From Paenibacillus terrae (lineage in GTDB: Bacteria > Bacillota > Bacilli > Paenibacillales > Paenibacillaceae), in NCBI RefSeq assembly GCF_000943545.1, contig NZ_JTHP01000033.1, positions 1 through 64,000 on the forward strand: 64,000 bases of DNA, in the 5' to 3' direction. Positions within the stretch are counted from its first letter, which is position 1. The number at the start of each line of letters is the position of its first letter. Under the pieces are notes generated by a model. It was not told where the DNA came from. It worked only from the letters and a program-made list of their open reading frames with translations, and made no database searches. Below are positions 49,008 through 56,701 of the stretch, piece after piece. The position numbers were made by a program, and so were the translations under genes.

Positions 49008-49343
49008 TCATATATCTGCCTTTATAATTTCCTCCAGCTTAATCCAGCTAAAATCCTCTTCCCCACGAGACAGCTTCACTTCCCGCCGACTCGTGTTAAT
49101 CACCGTCACAAACCCGCACAGCTCCTCGTCATCAAATGGATTGAATACCCGCAGCGTAATGGGCTTCCGCTCGTTATAGGAAACGATGATCGCCCGCTCA
49201 ATCTGCTGCATTTCCTGATCGTCCAATGTCGGCTTGCCGCGTCTCCCCTGCTCCTTCATCAGTCGCAAATAAGCATCCCGATGCTCAGGCAAGATCATGC
49301 GCGAGCTTTCCCATATGCCGTTCCCTTCAAGCTTTTTCCCCAT
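49008..49343 (-). CDS. YolD-like family protein
   Basis: 111 residues. It has the YolD-like sequence MILPEHRDAYLRLM, KPTLDDQEMQQIERAI and the beta-rich FNPFDDEELCGFVTVIN end. YolD-like genes in Bacillales usually stand beside a Y-family DNA polymerase (UvrX/YqjW type) and are induced by DNA damage. No polymerase gene follows here. It is 12 bases after the small gene at 49356-49550, and both are under two LexA boxes. Confidence 0.85.
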   Translation of the reverse strand: MGKKLEGNGIWESSRMILPEHRDAYLRLMKEQGRRGKPTLDDQEMQQIERAIIVSYNERKPITLRVFNPFDDEELCGFVTVINTSRREVKLSRGEEDFSWIKLEEIIKADI

Positions 49344-49355
49344 CGTAAACGCCTC

Positions 49356-49550
49356 CTATGCTGTTCTGGTTACCGGATGCCATGCCAGTACCTGATCTAA
49401 TCGAAAAACGCGTAGCTGGCCTGTCTGTAAACAGGTGGCCCGTATCAAACCGTTCCGCACACGATGCACCTCAATGCACCGCTGAGACAGCTTGCCCTTT
49501 CGGTCCATATACACGATTTCCACGATCTGTCCCACGTATTTTTCCAGCAT
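49356..49550 (-). CDS. Small YolD-associated protein
   Basis: 64 residues starting MLEKYVGQIVEIVYMDRKGK, ending FRLDQVLAWHPV. The pattern of short beta strands with a transcriptional-regulator-like LDQVLA end resembles the C-terminal WYL-type fold. Its function is unknown. It is the first gene of the SOS-controlled pair. Confidence 0.65.
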   Translation of the reverse strand: MLEKYVGQIVEIVYMDRKGKLSQRCIEVHRVRNGLIRATCLQTGQLRVFRLDQVLAWHPVTRTA

Positions 49551-49568
49551 GCTCCTTCACTCCTTATC

Positions 49569-49605
49569 AGAACGTTTGTTTGTATTATATGCGAACATGC
49601 GTTTG
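49569..49605 (-). promoter_or_regulatory. Two LexA (SOS) boxes
   Basis: CGAACATGCGTTTG at 49592-49605 matches 13 of 14 positions of the Gram-positive LexA consensus CGAACRNRYGTTYC. A second, CAAACAAACGTTCT (minus strand, 49582-49569), matches 12 of 14. They lie directly before the small gene and yolD, which fits SOS control of that pair. Confidence 0.7.
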
Positions 49606-49614
49606 ATTATCAAT

Positions 49615-49663
49615 GTTAAATAATCCCCTGAGAGAATGTGATGCTCTCAGGGGATTATTTAAC
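49615..49663. terminator. 20-bp perfect hairpin, terminator-like, with no gene ending at it
   Basis: Arms 49615-49634 and 49644-49663 are exact reverse complements with a 9-base loop. The GC-rich centre (CCCCTGAGAG) with AT-rich feet is the form of a bidirectional terminator. No gene ends nearby: transcription leaves it in both directions. It may insulate the two divergent promoters, or mark a lost gene. From 49664 to 49882 only AT-rich upstream sequence is seen. Confidence 0.55.
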
Positions 49664-49882
49664 ACGCTTTGACATCAAAAATGGATCTTCCCAATCGTAA
49701 TGCCAGCCCATATGCAATAGAACATCATAGCATTAAAGCCTATATCCTGGAACGTAGAATATTCCAAACTCCAATGTATATGGGTTTTATAAACATTTAT
49801 TTATAAATATAGACATTAATGTTTAGACATTACTTTTCATTTTTTGTAGTCTTGGTAAGAAAATAAAATTTAAAGGAGTGTA

Positions 49883-50728
49883 ATGATTATGAAATTTGTA
49901 AAGCTAACTTTATTCACGATGGTTTGGATGATGGTTCTCTTTTTTAGTACTAGCCACAGCATATATGCAGCGGCTACGGGGGATGTCCTTAATAAACCGG
50001 AAGAAGGATGGTCTCGTTATGAAGCGAATACGCCCGAGATCACCTATCTTGGTGGTAATTGGTTTCGTGATAATACCGGCCCAATAACCTGGACTTCTCC
50101 CTGGCAAAAATCTGGAACAAGTCTAAAGTTTAATTTTAAAGGTACTAAATTAAGATTAATTTCCACCACTTGGTGGTCTGGTTCTAGCAGCATTGATGTC
50201 ATTATAGATGGTGTTAAGGTTGATAACTTTTCTTTGACTGGAAGTGACGTAGCAGCCCGTAAAATCATGTACGAAAAATTAAACTTGCCTCAAGGAGAGC
50301 ACTCTGTTGAATTTGTAAATAATACACCCAACTATTTATTTATATATGCAATTGATACTGATGGGTCGTTACTTCCCTTTAAACCTGTCGAGGTAGCGCC
50401 AACTCCTGAACCGTCTGAACCAACTAAACCCTCCGAACCGTCTGAACCGTCAAAGCCCTCTGAACCATCCGAACCCTCACAGCCGAGTGGTGACCGTGCA
50501 ATTCTGGTTGTGACTATGGATAACGGGCTTGAAAAAGAATTTGATATGAGCAAGAAGGAGCTAGCCTCTTTCATTCAGTGGTATGACGCTAAAGATGCCG
50601 GACGGGGTGCTTCCTTCTTCGCCATTGATAGACATACCAATAACAAGGGCCCTTTCAACAGCCGCAAAGACTATGTAATATTCAATAAAATTTTGACATT
50701 CGAAGTAAACGAATATTCATCTAAATAA
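49883..50728 (+). CDS. Secreted protein with sugar-binding-like domain and Ser-Glu-Pro linker
   Basis: 281 residues; the ATG at 49889 has better spacing from AAAGGAG. Residues 1-30 are a signal peptide cut after YAAA. Residues 35-165 resemble a galactose-binding-like beta-sandwich (W..SGSSSIDVIIDG, LPQGEHSVEFVNN). Residues 175-205 are a PSEP/SKP linker. Residues 206-281 form a small C-terminal domain (LVVTMDNGLEKEFDMSKKEL, SFIQWYDAKDAGRGASFFAI) that I do not recognise as an enzyme. It may bind a surface polymer. A terminator follows. Confidence 0.75.
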   Translation: MIMKFVKLTLFTMVWMMVLFFSTSHSIYAAATGDVLNKPEEGWSRYEANTPEITYLGGNWFRDNTGPITWTSPWQKSGTSLKFNFKGTKLRLISTTWWSGSSSIDVIIDGVKVDNFSLTGSDVAARKIMYEKLNLPQGEHSVEFVNNTPNYLFIYAIDTDGSLLPFKPVEVAPTPEPSEPTKPSEPSEPSKPSEPSEPSQPSGDRAILVVTMDNGLEKEFDMSKKELASFIQWYDAKDAGRGASFFAIDRHTNNKGPFNSRKDYVIFNKILTFEVNEYSSK

Positions 50729-50807
50729 TAACGAATCACAGCACGTCCACAACTAATTCAATATTTAAACACTCCCTCGAAGTTGGACAGTTCTTAACAT
50801 TAGAAAA

Positions 50808-50843
50808 GTGGCAAGCCTCCAAGTGATAAGGGGCTTGCCATTT
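50808..50843. terminator. Bidirectional terminator between converging genes
   Basis: GGCAAGCC at 50810-50817 pairs with GGCTTGCC at 50832-50839. A-rich on the left and T-rich on the right. Confidence 0.7.
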
Positions 50844-50877
50844 AACGCTTATCCAGAATTAAACCGCTGGTGCGGGA

Positions 50878-51366
50878 TTAAAATTCGTAGGTGGACAGCT
50901 TGATATCCTCTTTATTCAAGCTTTTCAATGGATAGGCTTGGCCATTCCAATAAGTCAGGATATCAACAGGCTCATTAGCGCTATGCTCTTGTAACATAAG
51001 AGATAATTCAGGTAACAAATGCGGAAGCTGGTAAGAGCTTGTTATAAAATGATACTCTTCCGGACTTTCACATTCTTCAGCTCTGTAAAAAACAAAGTAA
51101 CCCTCGGTGTTGTCCCCGATGAGTACAATGTAACGAGCAAGAAAAATAATTTCACCATTGGAAAAGGGGATGGAATATGTCGAATTAGGAATTAAATCCG
51201 TTTCCACCCCCTCTATACGCGCGGTAAGTTCACTGTTAAGAGCATCTATTCTTTCTCGTTGCTCGCTAATGAGGTGTTCATAACTTACCGGGACAAGTCC
51301 TCCTTTCCTAATCGTGGTGATCAGTTCATCGATAAATACTTTTTGAGACAAAACCCGATTACTCAT
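50878..51366 (-). CDS. Hypothetical cytoplasmic protein
   Basis: 162 residues from ATG 51366, nine bases after GGAG (start at 51387 is the alternative). No family recognised. It has no signal or membrane segment. The middle (YSIPFSNGEIIFLARYIVLI) is a beta stretch, and the acidic EECESPEEYHF region follows. The regular beta/alpha alternation suggests a compact alpha/beta domain. It is downstream of the CheY-like gene, with 158 bases between, and may share its transcript. Confidence 0.55.
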   Translation of the reverse strand: MSNRVLSQKVFIDELITTIRKGGLVPVSYEHLISEQRERIDALNSELTARIEGVETDLIPNSTYSIPFSNGEIIFLARYIVLIGDNTEGYFVFYRAEECESPEEYHFITSSYQLPHLLPELSLMLQEHSANEPVDILTYWNGQAYPLKSLNKEDIKLSTYEF

Positions 51367-51524
51367 CCTATTCATCTCCACATTCATTTAAATCACAACC
51401 CTCTTACTCATTTTCAAGATGCTTTATATTTATGTAAATTAAAATCTTATGTCATAGAAATGCTCTCTTGTTCAACTTATGGATTGCAGCCATCATCATG
51501 AATGGGTACGGTTAACCCGATCAA

Positions 51525-51887
51525 TCAACTACCAAATATTTTTGTGATTGCATTCACAACTCTCTCCATTTGAAATGGTTTAACAATGAAATCCTTTGCA
51601 CCTGCCTGAAATGCTTTGATAATCGCTTCTTGCTGACCCAAAGCAGAGCACATTAAAATTTTAGCCTGAGGATCAAGCCCTATAATCTTTTCAACAGCCT
51701 CAAGTCCATCCATCTTGGGCATATTGATATCCATGGTGATTAAATCTGGACGAAGGTTCGAGTATTTCAAAACAGCATCATACCCATTTTCCGCCTCCGC
51801 AATAACAGAGTGACCCAAATCCAAAAAAATATCCTTAAGTACAGATCGCATAAATAAAGAATCGTCAACGACTATAATTGTTGCCAA
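51525..51887 (-). CDS. CheY-like single-domain response regulator
   Basis: 120 residues, only a receiver domain. It has acidic D8/D9 in VVDDSLFMRS, the phospho-acceptor Asp in LITMDINMPKMDG, Thr/Ser site MCSALGQ and Lys in IVKPF. The start is TTG 51887, preceded by AGGAGAG. It is close to chemotaxis CheY/CheV-partner regulators. A sigma-D-like promoter lies 82 bases upstream, which supports a motility role. No other chemotaxis gene is in the window. Confidence 0.9.
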   Translation of the reverse strand: MATIIVVDDSLFMRSVLKDIFLDLGHSVIAEAENGYDAVLKYSNLRPDLITMDINMPKMDGLEAVEKIIGLDPQAKILMCSALGQQEAIIKAFQAGAKDFIVKPFQMERVVNAITKIFGS

Positions 51888-51968
51888 GGTAATCTCTCCT
51901 GTCGTTTTATATATCGTACTTCTTCATTCAGATGCTGACTGCTGAACAAAATGCATATCCAAGTTTCA

Positions 51969-51995
51969 ATATCGGTGAAATAATAACTGAAGTTA
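51969..51995 (-). promoter_or_regulatory. Sigma-D-like (flagellar) promoter of the CheY-like gene
   Basis: Minus-strand TAAC at 51995-51992, 15 bases, then ACCGATAT at 51976-51969. The B. subtilis sigma-D consensus is TAAA-N15-GCCGATAT; the match is 11 of 12 apart from one base in each element. From 51888 to 52189 nothing else is seen. Confidence 0.5.
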
Positions 51996-52189
51996 ATAGA
52001 AAAAATCTGTAAAAATAAAAACGCTACCATAGGATTACAAACGAAATTTTAAACTAGATACTATTGAATTAGTTTTCAAAAAAGCTTTTCATAATAACGT
52101 AAATTATTCCTGTAGGGTGAAGATCACAAAGTACTAGGTATCCACTGGAACCTTAGCACTAGTTAATGAAAATGACGCCGAGGATACAT

Positions 52190-52226
52190 AAAAAAACAGA
52201 CGCCGGTATAGTCCCCGACGTCTGTC
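52190..52226 (-). terminator. Terminator of the znuCBA operon
   Basis: ACAGACG at 52197-52203 and CGTCTGT at 52218-52224 form the stem, with six T on the minus strand beyond it. It follows the znuA stop by ten bases. Confidence 0.75.
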
Positions 52227-52235
52227 TGCATTATT

Positions 52236-53231
52236 CTATTCATTCAGGGCCTTTTTCAAAGCCTCCAGGTTGTTTTTCATAACGCCAAGGTAGTCGAGGT
52301 TCTTCTGTTTGTCTTCGTCTGTCAGTCCTTCGAGTGGGTTCAGTACATCGGTTTTTGCACCGATTTCAGTAGCTACGGTCTCAGCGACCTTTGGATCAAC
52401 AAGGGTTTCAAAGAAAATCGTTTTAACATTATTCTCTTTGGCAAATTTGATAATGCCCGCCAGCTTGTCCGGTGTAGGCTCTTGCTCCGGAGATAGTCCG
52501 GCAATCGCCACTTGGGTCAGACCGTATTGCTTAGCCAGGTAACCAAAAGCAGTATGCTGGGTAATAAAGTCTTTGCGTTTTACATCTTTCAGACCTGTTT
52601 TAAACTCGGTATCCAGCTCTTTCAATTTAGCGATGTAAGCATCAGCATTTTTTTCATAATCTGCTTTGTTCGCAGAATCTGCAGAGATAAGACCCGCTTT
52701 AATGGACTCTACTTCCTTTTGGGCCAATACCGGATCAAGCCATACGTGAGGGTCCAGCACATGATCGTGACTATGACCTTCCTCAGCGTGTACTTCTCCT
52801 TCTTCCTCCTCAGCAGTACCTTCCATCAGGTTCAGCCCTTTGCTTGCTTCAACCACAACACGCTTGTCGTTAGACGCACTGCTCAAAGCCTGCTCTGCCC
52901 AGCCTTCGACGATACCGTTATATACAAAAACATCAGCATCCTTCACCTGTGCCATATCTTTGGCGCTTGGCTCCCAGTCATGCGGCTCCGCACCAGCAGG
53001 AATCAGCGCGGTTACATCAGCATGATCTCCAGCGACCTGTTTTGTAAACTCATACATCGGATAAAAAGTGGTAACCACTTTCAGCTTTTTGCCGCTGTCC
53101 GTCGTTTGTGCCTGATTTGGCTCGGTTTGGGGAGTGTTTGTAGCTGTATTATCAGATTTGACTCCGCAGCCGGACAAAATAAGTACCAGCCCCGCAGACA
53201 ATACGAATGATTTTTTGAACCAAGTATTCAT
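52236..53231 (-). CDS. znuA: Zinc ABC transporter substrate-binding lipoprotein
   Basis: 331 residues from ATG 53231, eight bases after AAAGGAG. Lipoprotein signal with LILSGCGVKS. The cluster A-I fold shows VVTTFYPMYEFTKQVAGDHA and PAGAEPHDWEPSAKD (zinc His), then an Asp/Glu/His-rich loop EEEEGEVHAEEGHSHDHV, then DPHVWLDP and FFETLVDPKVAETVA. The acidic His loop is typical of zinc- rather than manganese-binding members. It is the last gene of znuC-znuB-znuA, under a Zur box. Confidence 0.93.
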   Translation of the reverse strand: MNTWFKKSFVLSAGLVLILSGCGVKSDNTATNTPQTEPNQAQTTDSGKKLKVVTTFYPMYEFTKQVAGDHADVTALIPAGAEPHDWEPSAKDMAQVKDADVFVYNGIVEGWAEQALSSASNDKRVVVEASKGLNLMEGTAEEEEGEVHAEEGHSHDHVLDPHVWLDPVLAQKEVESIKAGLISADSANKADYEKNADAYIAKLKELDTEFKTGLKDVKRKDFITQHTAFGYLAKQYGLTQVAIAGLSPEQEPTPDKLAGIIKFAKENNVKTIFFETLVDPKVAETVATEIGAKTDVLNPLEGLTDEDKQKNLDYLGVMKNNLEALKKALNE

Positions 53232-53281
53232 GTTCATAACTCCTTTATTTGTTTGGTTTTTCAGAATACGAACTGTTTCAT

Positions 53282-54130
53282 TCACTGGCGTGCTGCATTC
53301 TTCTGCCGGGAAGCCTGCTGCTTACCCAGTTTGCGGACTAGCTTTTGAATACCGATTCCCACGATCAGGAATAATAACAGCACCATGGCAATCGTCCCCC
53401 CTGGGGGTGTACTCAGTTCATACGACGCCGTTAAACCCGAAAATACCCCGATCAATGCGGTCACCATAGATATCCAGATGGCTGCGGCAAAGCTCGGTGC
53501 AATTCGAATCGCCAATGCAGCCGGTAACACGATCAGTGAGGAGACAAGCAACACACCGACAATCGGCATTGCAGCAGCTACAATCATCCCTGTCAAAATG
53601 CTAAACGCAAATGAAATAGATTTGACAGGAAGGCCGTTTGTCTTCGCCGTTTCTTCATCAAAGGTAATCTGATACAAAGGACGCCGAAATACGAAAAAGA
53701 AAATACCCCCGATCACAGCGACTGCGATCATCAACATCAGCTCTGTCTGATTGACCGCCACCACTGAACCGAACAAATAAGCGGAAAAGCCTTTATTAAT
53801 ACTCTGATTCAGGTTCATTAGAATCACAGCCGTCGACAGGCCGCCTACCATAATAATTGCCACAGAAATCTCGCTGTACGTTTTATAAGACCTGCGGACG
53901 TATTCAACGATAATCGCTCCGATTATAGCTACAATAAAACCGGTTATTGTCGGATTAATGCCCAAATAGGCACCCGCTGCCACCCCTGCCAGTGATACAT
54001 GCGATAGCATGTCCGCCATCAGAGCCTGACGCCGCAGCATCAGGTACACTCCAAGCACCGAGGCCAGCAGTGCAATTACCCCACCGGCACAAAATGCCCG
54101 CTGCATGAAGTCGTAGTGCAGCATTTCCAT
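53282..54130 (-). CDS. znuB: Zinc ABC transporter permease
   Basis: 282 residues with about eight membrane helices, ABC-3 family (ADMLSHVSLAGVAAGAYLG, VEYVRRSYKTYSEISVAI). The start at 54130 follows GGAAG and overlaps the ATPase gene by 55 bases. It forms the channel through which zinc enters. Confidence 0.93.
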   Translation of the reverse strand: MEMLHYDFMQRAFCAGGVIALLASVLGVYLMLRRQALMADMLSHVSLAGVAAGAYLGINPTITGFIVAIIGAIIVEYVRRSYKTYSEISVAIIMVGGLSTAVILMNLNQSINKGFSAYLFGSVVAVNQTELMLMIAVAVIGGIFFFVFRRPLYQITFDEETAKTNGLPVKSISFAFSILTGMIVAAAMPIVGVLLVSSLIVLPAALAIRIAPSFAAAIWISMVTALIGVFSGLTASYELSTPPGGTIAMVLLLFLIVGIGIQKLVRKLGKQQASRQKNAARQ

Positions 54131-54783
54131 CCGCCATCTTCCTTCCTCTCAAGTTCAATAATACGATCCAGATAATGTTGCACTTCCGATAGTCCATGGG
54201 TAACCATGACTACGGTTCTTCCATATTCCTTAACCTGCTGATTCATCAGATCGTAGAAGTGATGGCGGCTTTCCTGATCCATCCCGGTCGTGGGCTCATC
54301 CAAAATGAGCAAATCCGATTCCTGAGCGAGCGCTCGTGCCACACAGATGCGCTGCTTCTGTCCACCGGACAGCTCGCCGATTTTACGATGACGCAAATCC
54401 CACATGCCTACCTGACGAAGCGCCTGCTCTGTCAGATCATGATCCTCGGGCCGCATACGGCGCAACCACGAGCCATGAGTGTATCTTCCTGAACGGACAA
54501 ATTCCAGGATGGTACTTGGAAATCCACCATTAAAAGCAGCAATTTGCTGTGATACGAATCCAACAACAAGCTTCTTGCCCTCACCTGTGCGGTCGGACAT
54601 AAACACCTTGCCCTTCCAAGGTTGAAGCAAACCGAGCAACAATTTGAGCATTGTCGATTTGGAAGCCCCATTTGGCCCGGTAATGGCCACAAATTCGCCA
54701 GAAAAAATTTCAACATTGGCATCCACCAGGTTAGGAACGTCCCCGTAGCCAAATGTAACTTGTTCCAGTGAGGCTAATAACAT
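54076..54783 (-). CDS. znuC: Zinc ABC transporter ATP-binding protein
   Basis: 235 residues from ATG 54783 behind GGGAG; the frame to 54948 is spurious and crosses the Zur box. Walker A reads GPNGASKST, with Ser in place of the usual last Gly; I believe Bacillus ZnuC has the same Ser, so it is likely family-typical. Signature LSGGQKQRI, Walker B LLILDEPTTGMD and switch His MVTHGLSE are normal. It is the first gene of the operon. Confidence 0.93.
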   Translation of the reverse strand: MLLASLEQVTFGYGDVPNLVDANVEIFSGEFVAITGPNGASKSTMLKLLLGLLQPWKGKVFMSDRTGEGKKLVVGFVSQQIAAFNGGFPSTILEFVRSGRYTHGSWLRRMRPEDHDLTEQALRQVGMWDLRHRKIGELSGGQKQRICVARALAQESDLLILDEPTTGMDQESRHHFYDLMNQQVKEYGRTVVMVTHGLSEVQHYLDRIIELERKEDGGWKCCTTTSCSGHFVPVG

Positions 54784-54880
54784 GACGCAAATCTCCCTTT
54801 CCTTTAAAAAGCCTGGAGCCATCTGAACGATATACCTCCGCGCAGATTCTCCAGGTCGTTTATTCTCATCAAACCATCTA

Positions 54881-54895
54881 CCGTAATCATTACGA
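54881..54895. promoter_or_regulatory. Zur box of znuCBA
   Basis: CCGTAATCATTACGA matches 14 of 15 positions of TCGTAATNATTACGA. It lies about 100 bases before znuC. A weaker half-matching site, ACGTAACCTTTACGC, is at 54926-54940. Confidence 0.82.
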
Positions 54896-54999
54896 TTAGA
54901 TAATAAAAAAACAAGCGTTTGATAAACGTAACCTTTACGCATTAGCAAGTTTAACAGTTTAGGAAAGGTTCGTCAATGTTTTGCAGATCTTTTACTCGT

Positions 55000-55371
55000 T
55001 TATTTTACTTTGTCCGGATACAGGCCAGAAGCCAAGGTTTTCAGCGCAATCGGCGCACGCACGCCTTCAGCCGCTGCTGAGAGAGGCAGAACTACGAATC
55101 TTTTGTTTTTGATCGCTTCTACACCAGCCAGCGCCGGCTTGCTCAGCAGCAGCTTCTCTTTATCCGCCAGCGAGGTATCTCCATAATCCAGAATCACAAT
55201 GACGTCAGGATTGCGCTTCACGACTTCTTCCCAGCTTACCTCGGCAAAGCTTTTGTCCACATCATCAAAAATATTTTTGGCCTTTTCTAAAGTACCGAAA
55301 GCAGGCTTTCCAGCTACGTTAGCGCGAGAATTATGTTTTGACGGATAAATGCCGCTAGTTCCTGGGGTCAT
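55000..55371 (-). pseudogene. C-terminal third of a metal/siderophore-type binding protein
   Basis: 123 residues whose sequence (PAFGTLEKAKNIFDDVDKSF, WEEVVKRNPDVIVILDYGDT, LLLSKPALAGVEAIKNKRF) is the end of a class III solute-binding protein of BtuF/FecB type. The N-terminal two thirds, with signal peptide, are missing; the frame begins in an ATGA overlap with the GTPase gene stop. Normal members are about 320 residues. It is a remnant carried in the zinc-regulated transcript, probably not functional. Confidence 0.75.
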
Positions 55372-56444
55372 AAACCAGTCAATGGCTTTTCGGCCGCTTC
55401 CAGCTTTCTCAACCGTTCTTCAATCTCGGAAGCAGAGAAATTTTCGCCCATGACGACGGCTACATCATTCACCGGCTTTTGCGGGCGAATCGGAATGATT
55501 TCCAGCTCCCGGTAGGCAAACTGGAACATCATCTGACCCTCTGATTCCAGAAAACGCACAATTCCTTTGGCTCGGTAAATTTCAGCTGGCAAACTGCGAA
55601 ACAACTGTTCAAACTCGGAGCGTGGCACAGGTTGTCCAAAGAAATGCGTGTGAACGACTACATGGTCGTAGGAATGATAATGCTCCCCATGTTCGTGTTC
55701 GTGGTCATGCTCATGGTGCTGGTGGTCATGATGGTGATGGTCTCCATGATCATGAGCGTGTAGATGATTTTCCGAATGATGGTGATCATTCCCGCTATCG
55801 GCTATGGATTCCTTTTGCCCCGAAACGTCCATACGTTCCTCTCCTTGAATGGAGAAAAAAGTATCCACGTCCACGTCGCTTCGTTGCGTGCTCACAGTCA
55901 GCGCGTATGGATTTAATTCTTTTACGAGTGCCTGTACCTCCTGTAGCTCGCCCGTAGCCAATAAATCAATTTTGTTAATAATCAGCTTGGAAGCGCATCG
56001 AAGCTGATCCTGCATCAGGCGATGTGACTTGTTTCTCTCGTGACCTGAGGCAAAATCCAGAAATTGACGCGCATCCACCACCGTAATAACGGATTGTAAA
56101 ATCATTGAGGAATAGATGGAGGCATCTGTCACCGCATCTACAATTTCCATCGGATTAGCCACTCCGGTACATTCAACGATAATCACGTCCGGCTTATATT
56201 CCTCGGCAAGGTTCATCAGCTCCACGCCCAAATCTCCGCGAATGGTACAGCATATGCAGCCACTAAGCATTTCCTTCATGGGAGCCTGGCCGTTCACAAG
56301 ACTGCCGTCCAAATTAACATCGCCCAACTCATTCATCAAAATAGCCGGCTTGAGTCCCTGCCCTTTATAGTAAGCCAGCGCATGCTGAAGAAGAGTTGTT
56401 TTACCGCTGCCCAGAAATCCGGATAAAACAACAATCGGTATCAT
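55368..56444 (-). CDS. COG0523 GTPase, zinc metallochaperone type (first)
   Basis: 358 residues behind AAGGAGG. G1 motif GFLGSGKTTLL, metal-binding CxCC in GCICC, E-rich ECTGVANP, and NKID. A 50-residue His/Asp/Glu-rich segment (HDHGDHHHHDHQHHEHDHEH within about 225-265) is the metal-loading tail. The C-terminal CobW domain follows. It fits the Zur-controlled ZagA/YciC type, which passes zinc to essential proteins under starvation. A Zur box is upstream. Confidence 0.9.
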   Translation of the reverse strand: MIPIVVLSGFLGSGKTTLLQHALAYYKGQGLKPAILMNELGDVNLDGSLVNGQAPMKEMLSGCICCTIRGDLGVELMNLAEEYKPDVIIVECTGVANPMEIVDAVTDASIYSSMILQSVITVVDARQFLDFASGHERNKSHRLMQDQLRCASKLIINKIDLLATGELQEVQALVKELNPYALTVSTQRSDVDVDTFFSIQGEERMDVSGQKESIADSGNDHHHSENHLHAHDHGDHHHHDHQHHEHDHEHEHGEHYHSYDHVVVHTHFFGQPVPRSEFEQLFRSLPAEIYRAKGIVRFLESEGQMMFQFAYRELEIIPIRPQKPVNDVAVVMGENFSASEIEERLRKLEAAEKPLTGL

Positions 56445-56526
56445 AAAATCCTCCTTGTCTTTACAACGTTTTAATAAGGATCGTACCGTAAAAATTTCCT
56501 TCTTGCAATCGTTTGTTGAAGTTTAA

Positions 56527-56541
56527 TTGTAATATTTACGA
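56527..56541. promoter_or_regulatory. Zur box between divergent GTPase and permease genes
   Basis: TTGTAATATTTACGA matches 13 of 15 Zur positions. It could control the minus-strand GTPase gene and the plus-strand permease operon together. Confidence 0.7.
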
Positions 56542-56701
56542 ATTAATACAGGCATATTGTCCAATTAAAGAACACAATTATATAGATGACCACGCTTGAA
56601 CTTGTCCATAAAGGAGTACTCCAGACGCTACCAGCGGGCATGTTTGTCCCATGACAGGCATAGGATGTAGATAAGAACCCTTATTTCCAAGGAGCCGTGG
56701 A

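Noticed and set aside
50400..50490. Tandem short repeat (ccgtctgaacc-type) suggestive of a CRISPR or minisatellite
   Set aside because: It is the coding sequence of the Ser-Glu-Pro linker in frame; unit length and sequence vary and there are no spacers.
55670..55790. Low-complexity CAT/ATG-rich stretch
   Set aside because: It is the His/Asp/Glu-rich metal-binding segment of the COG0523 GTPase.
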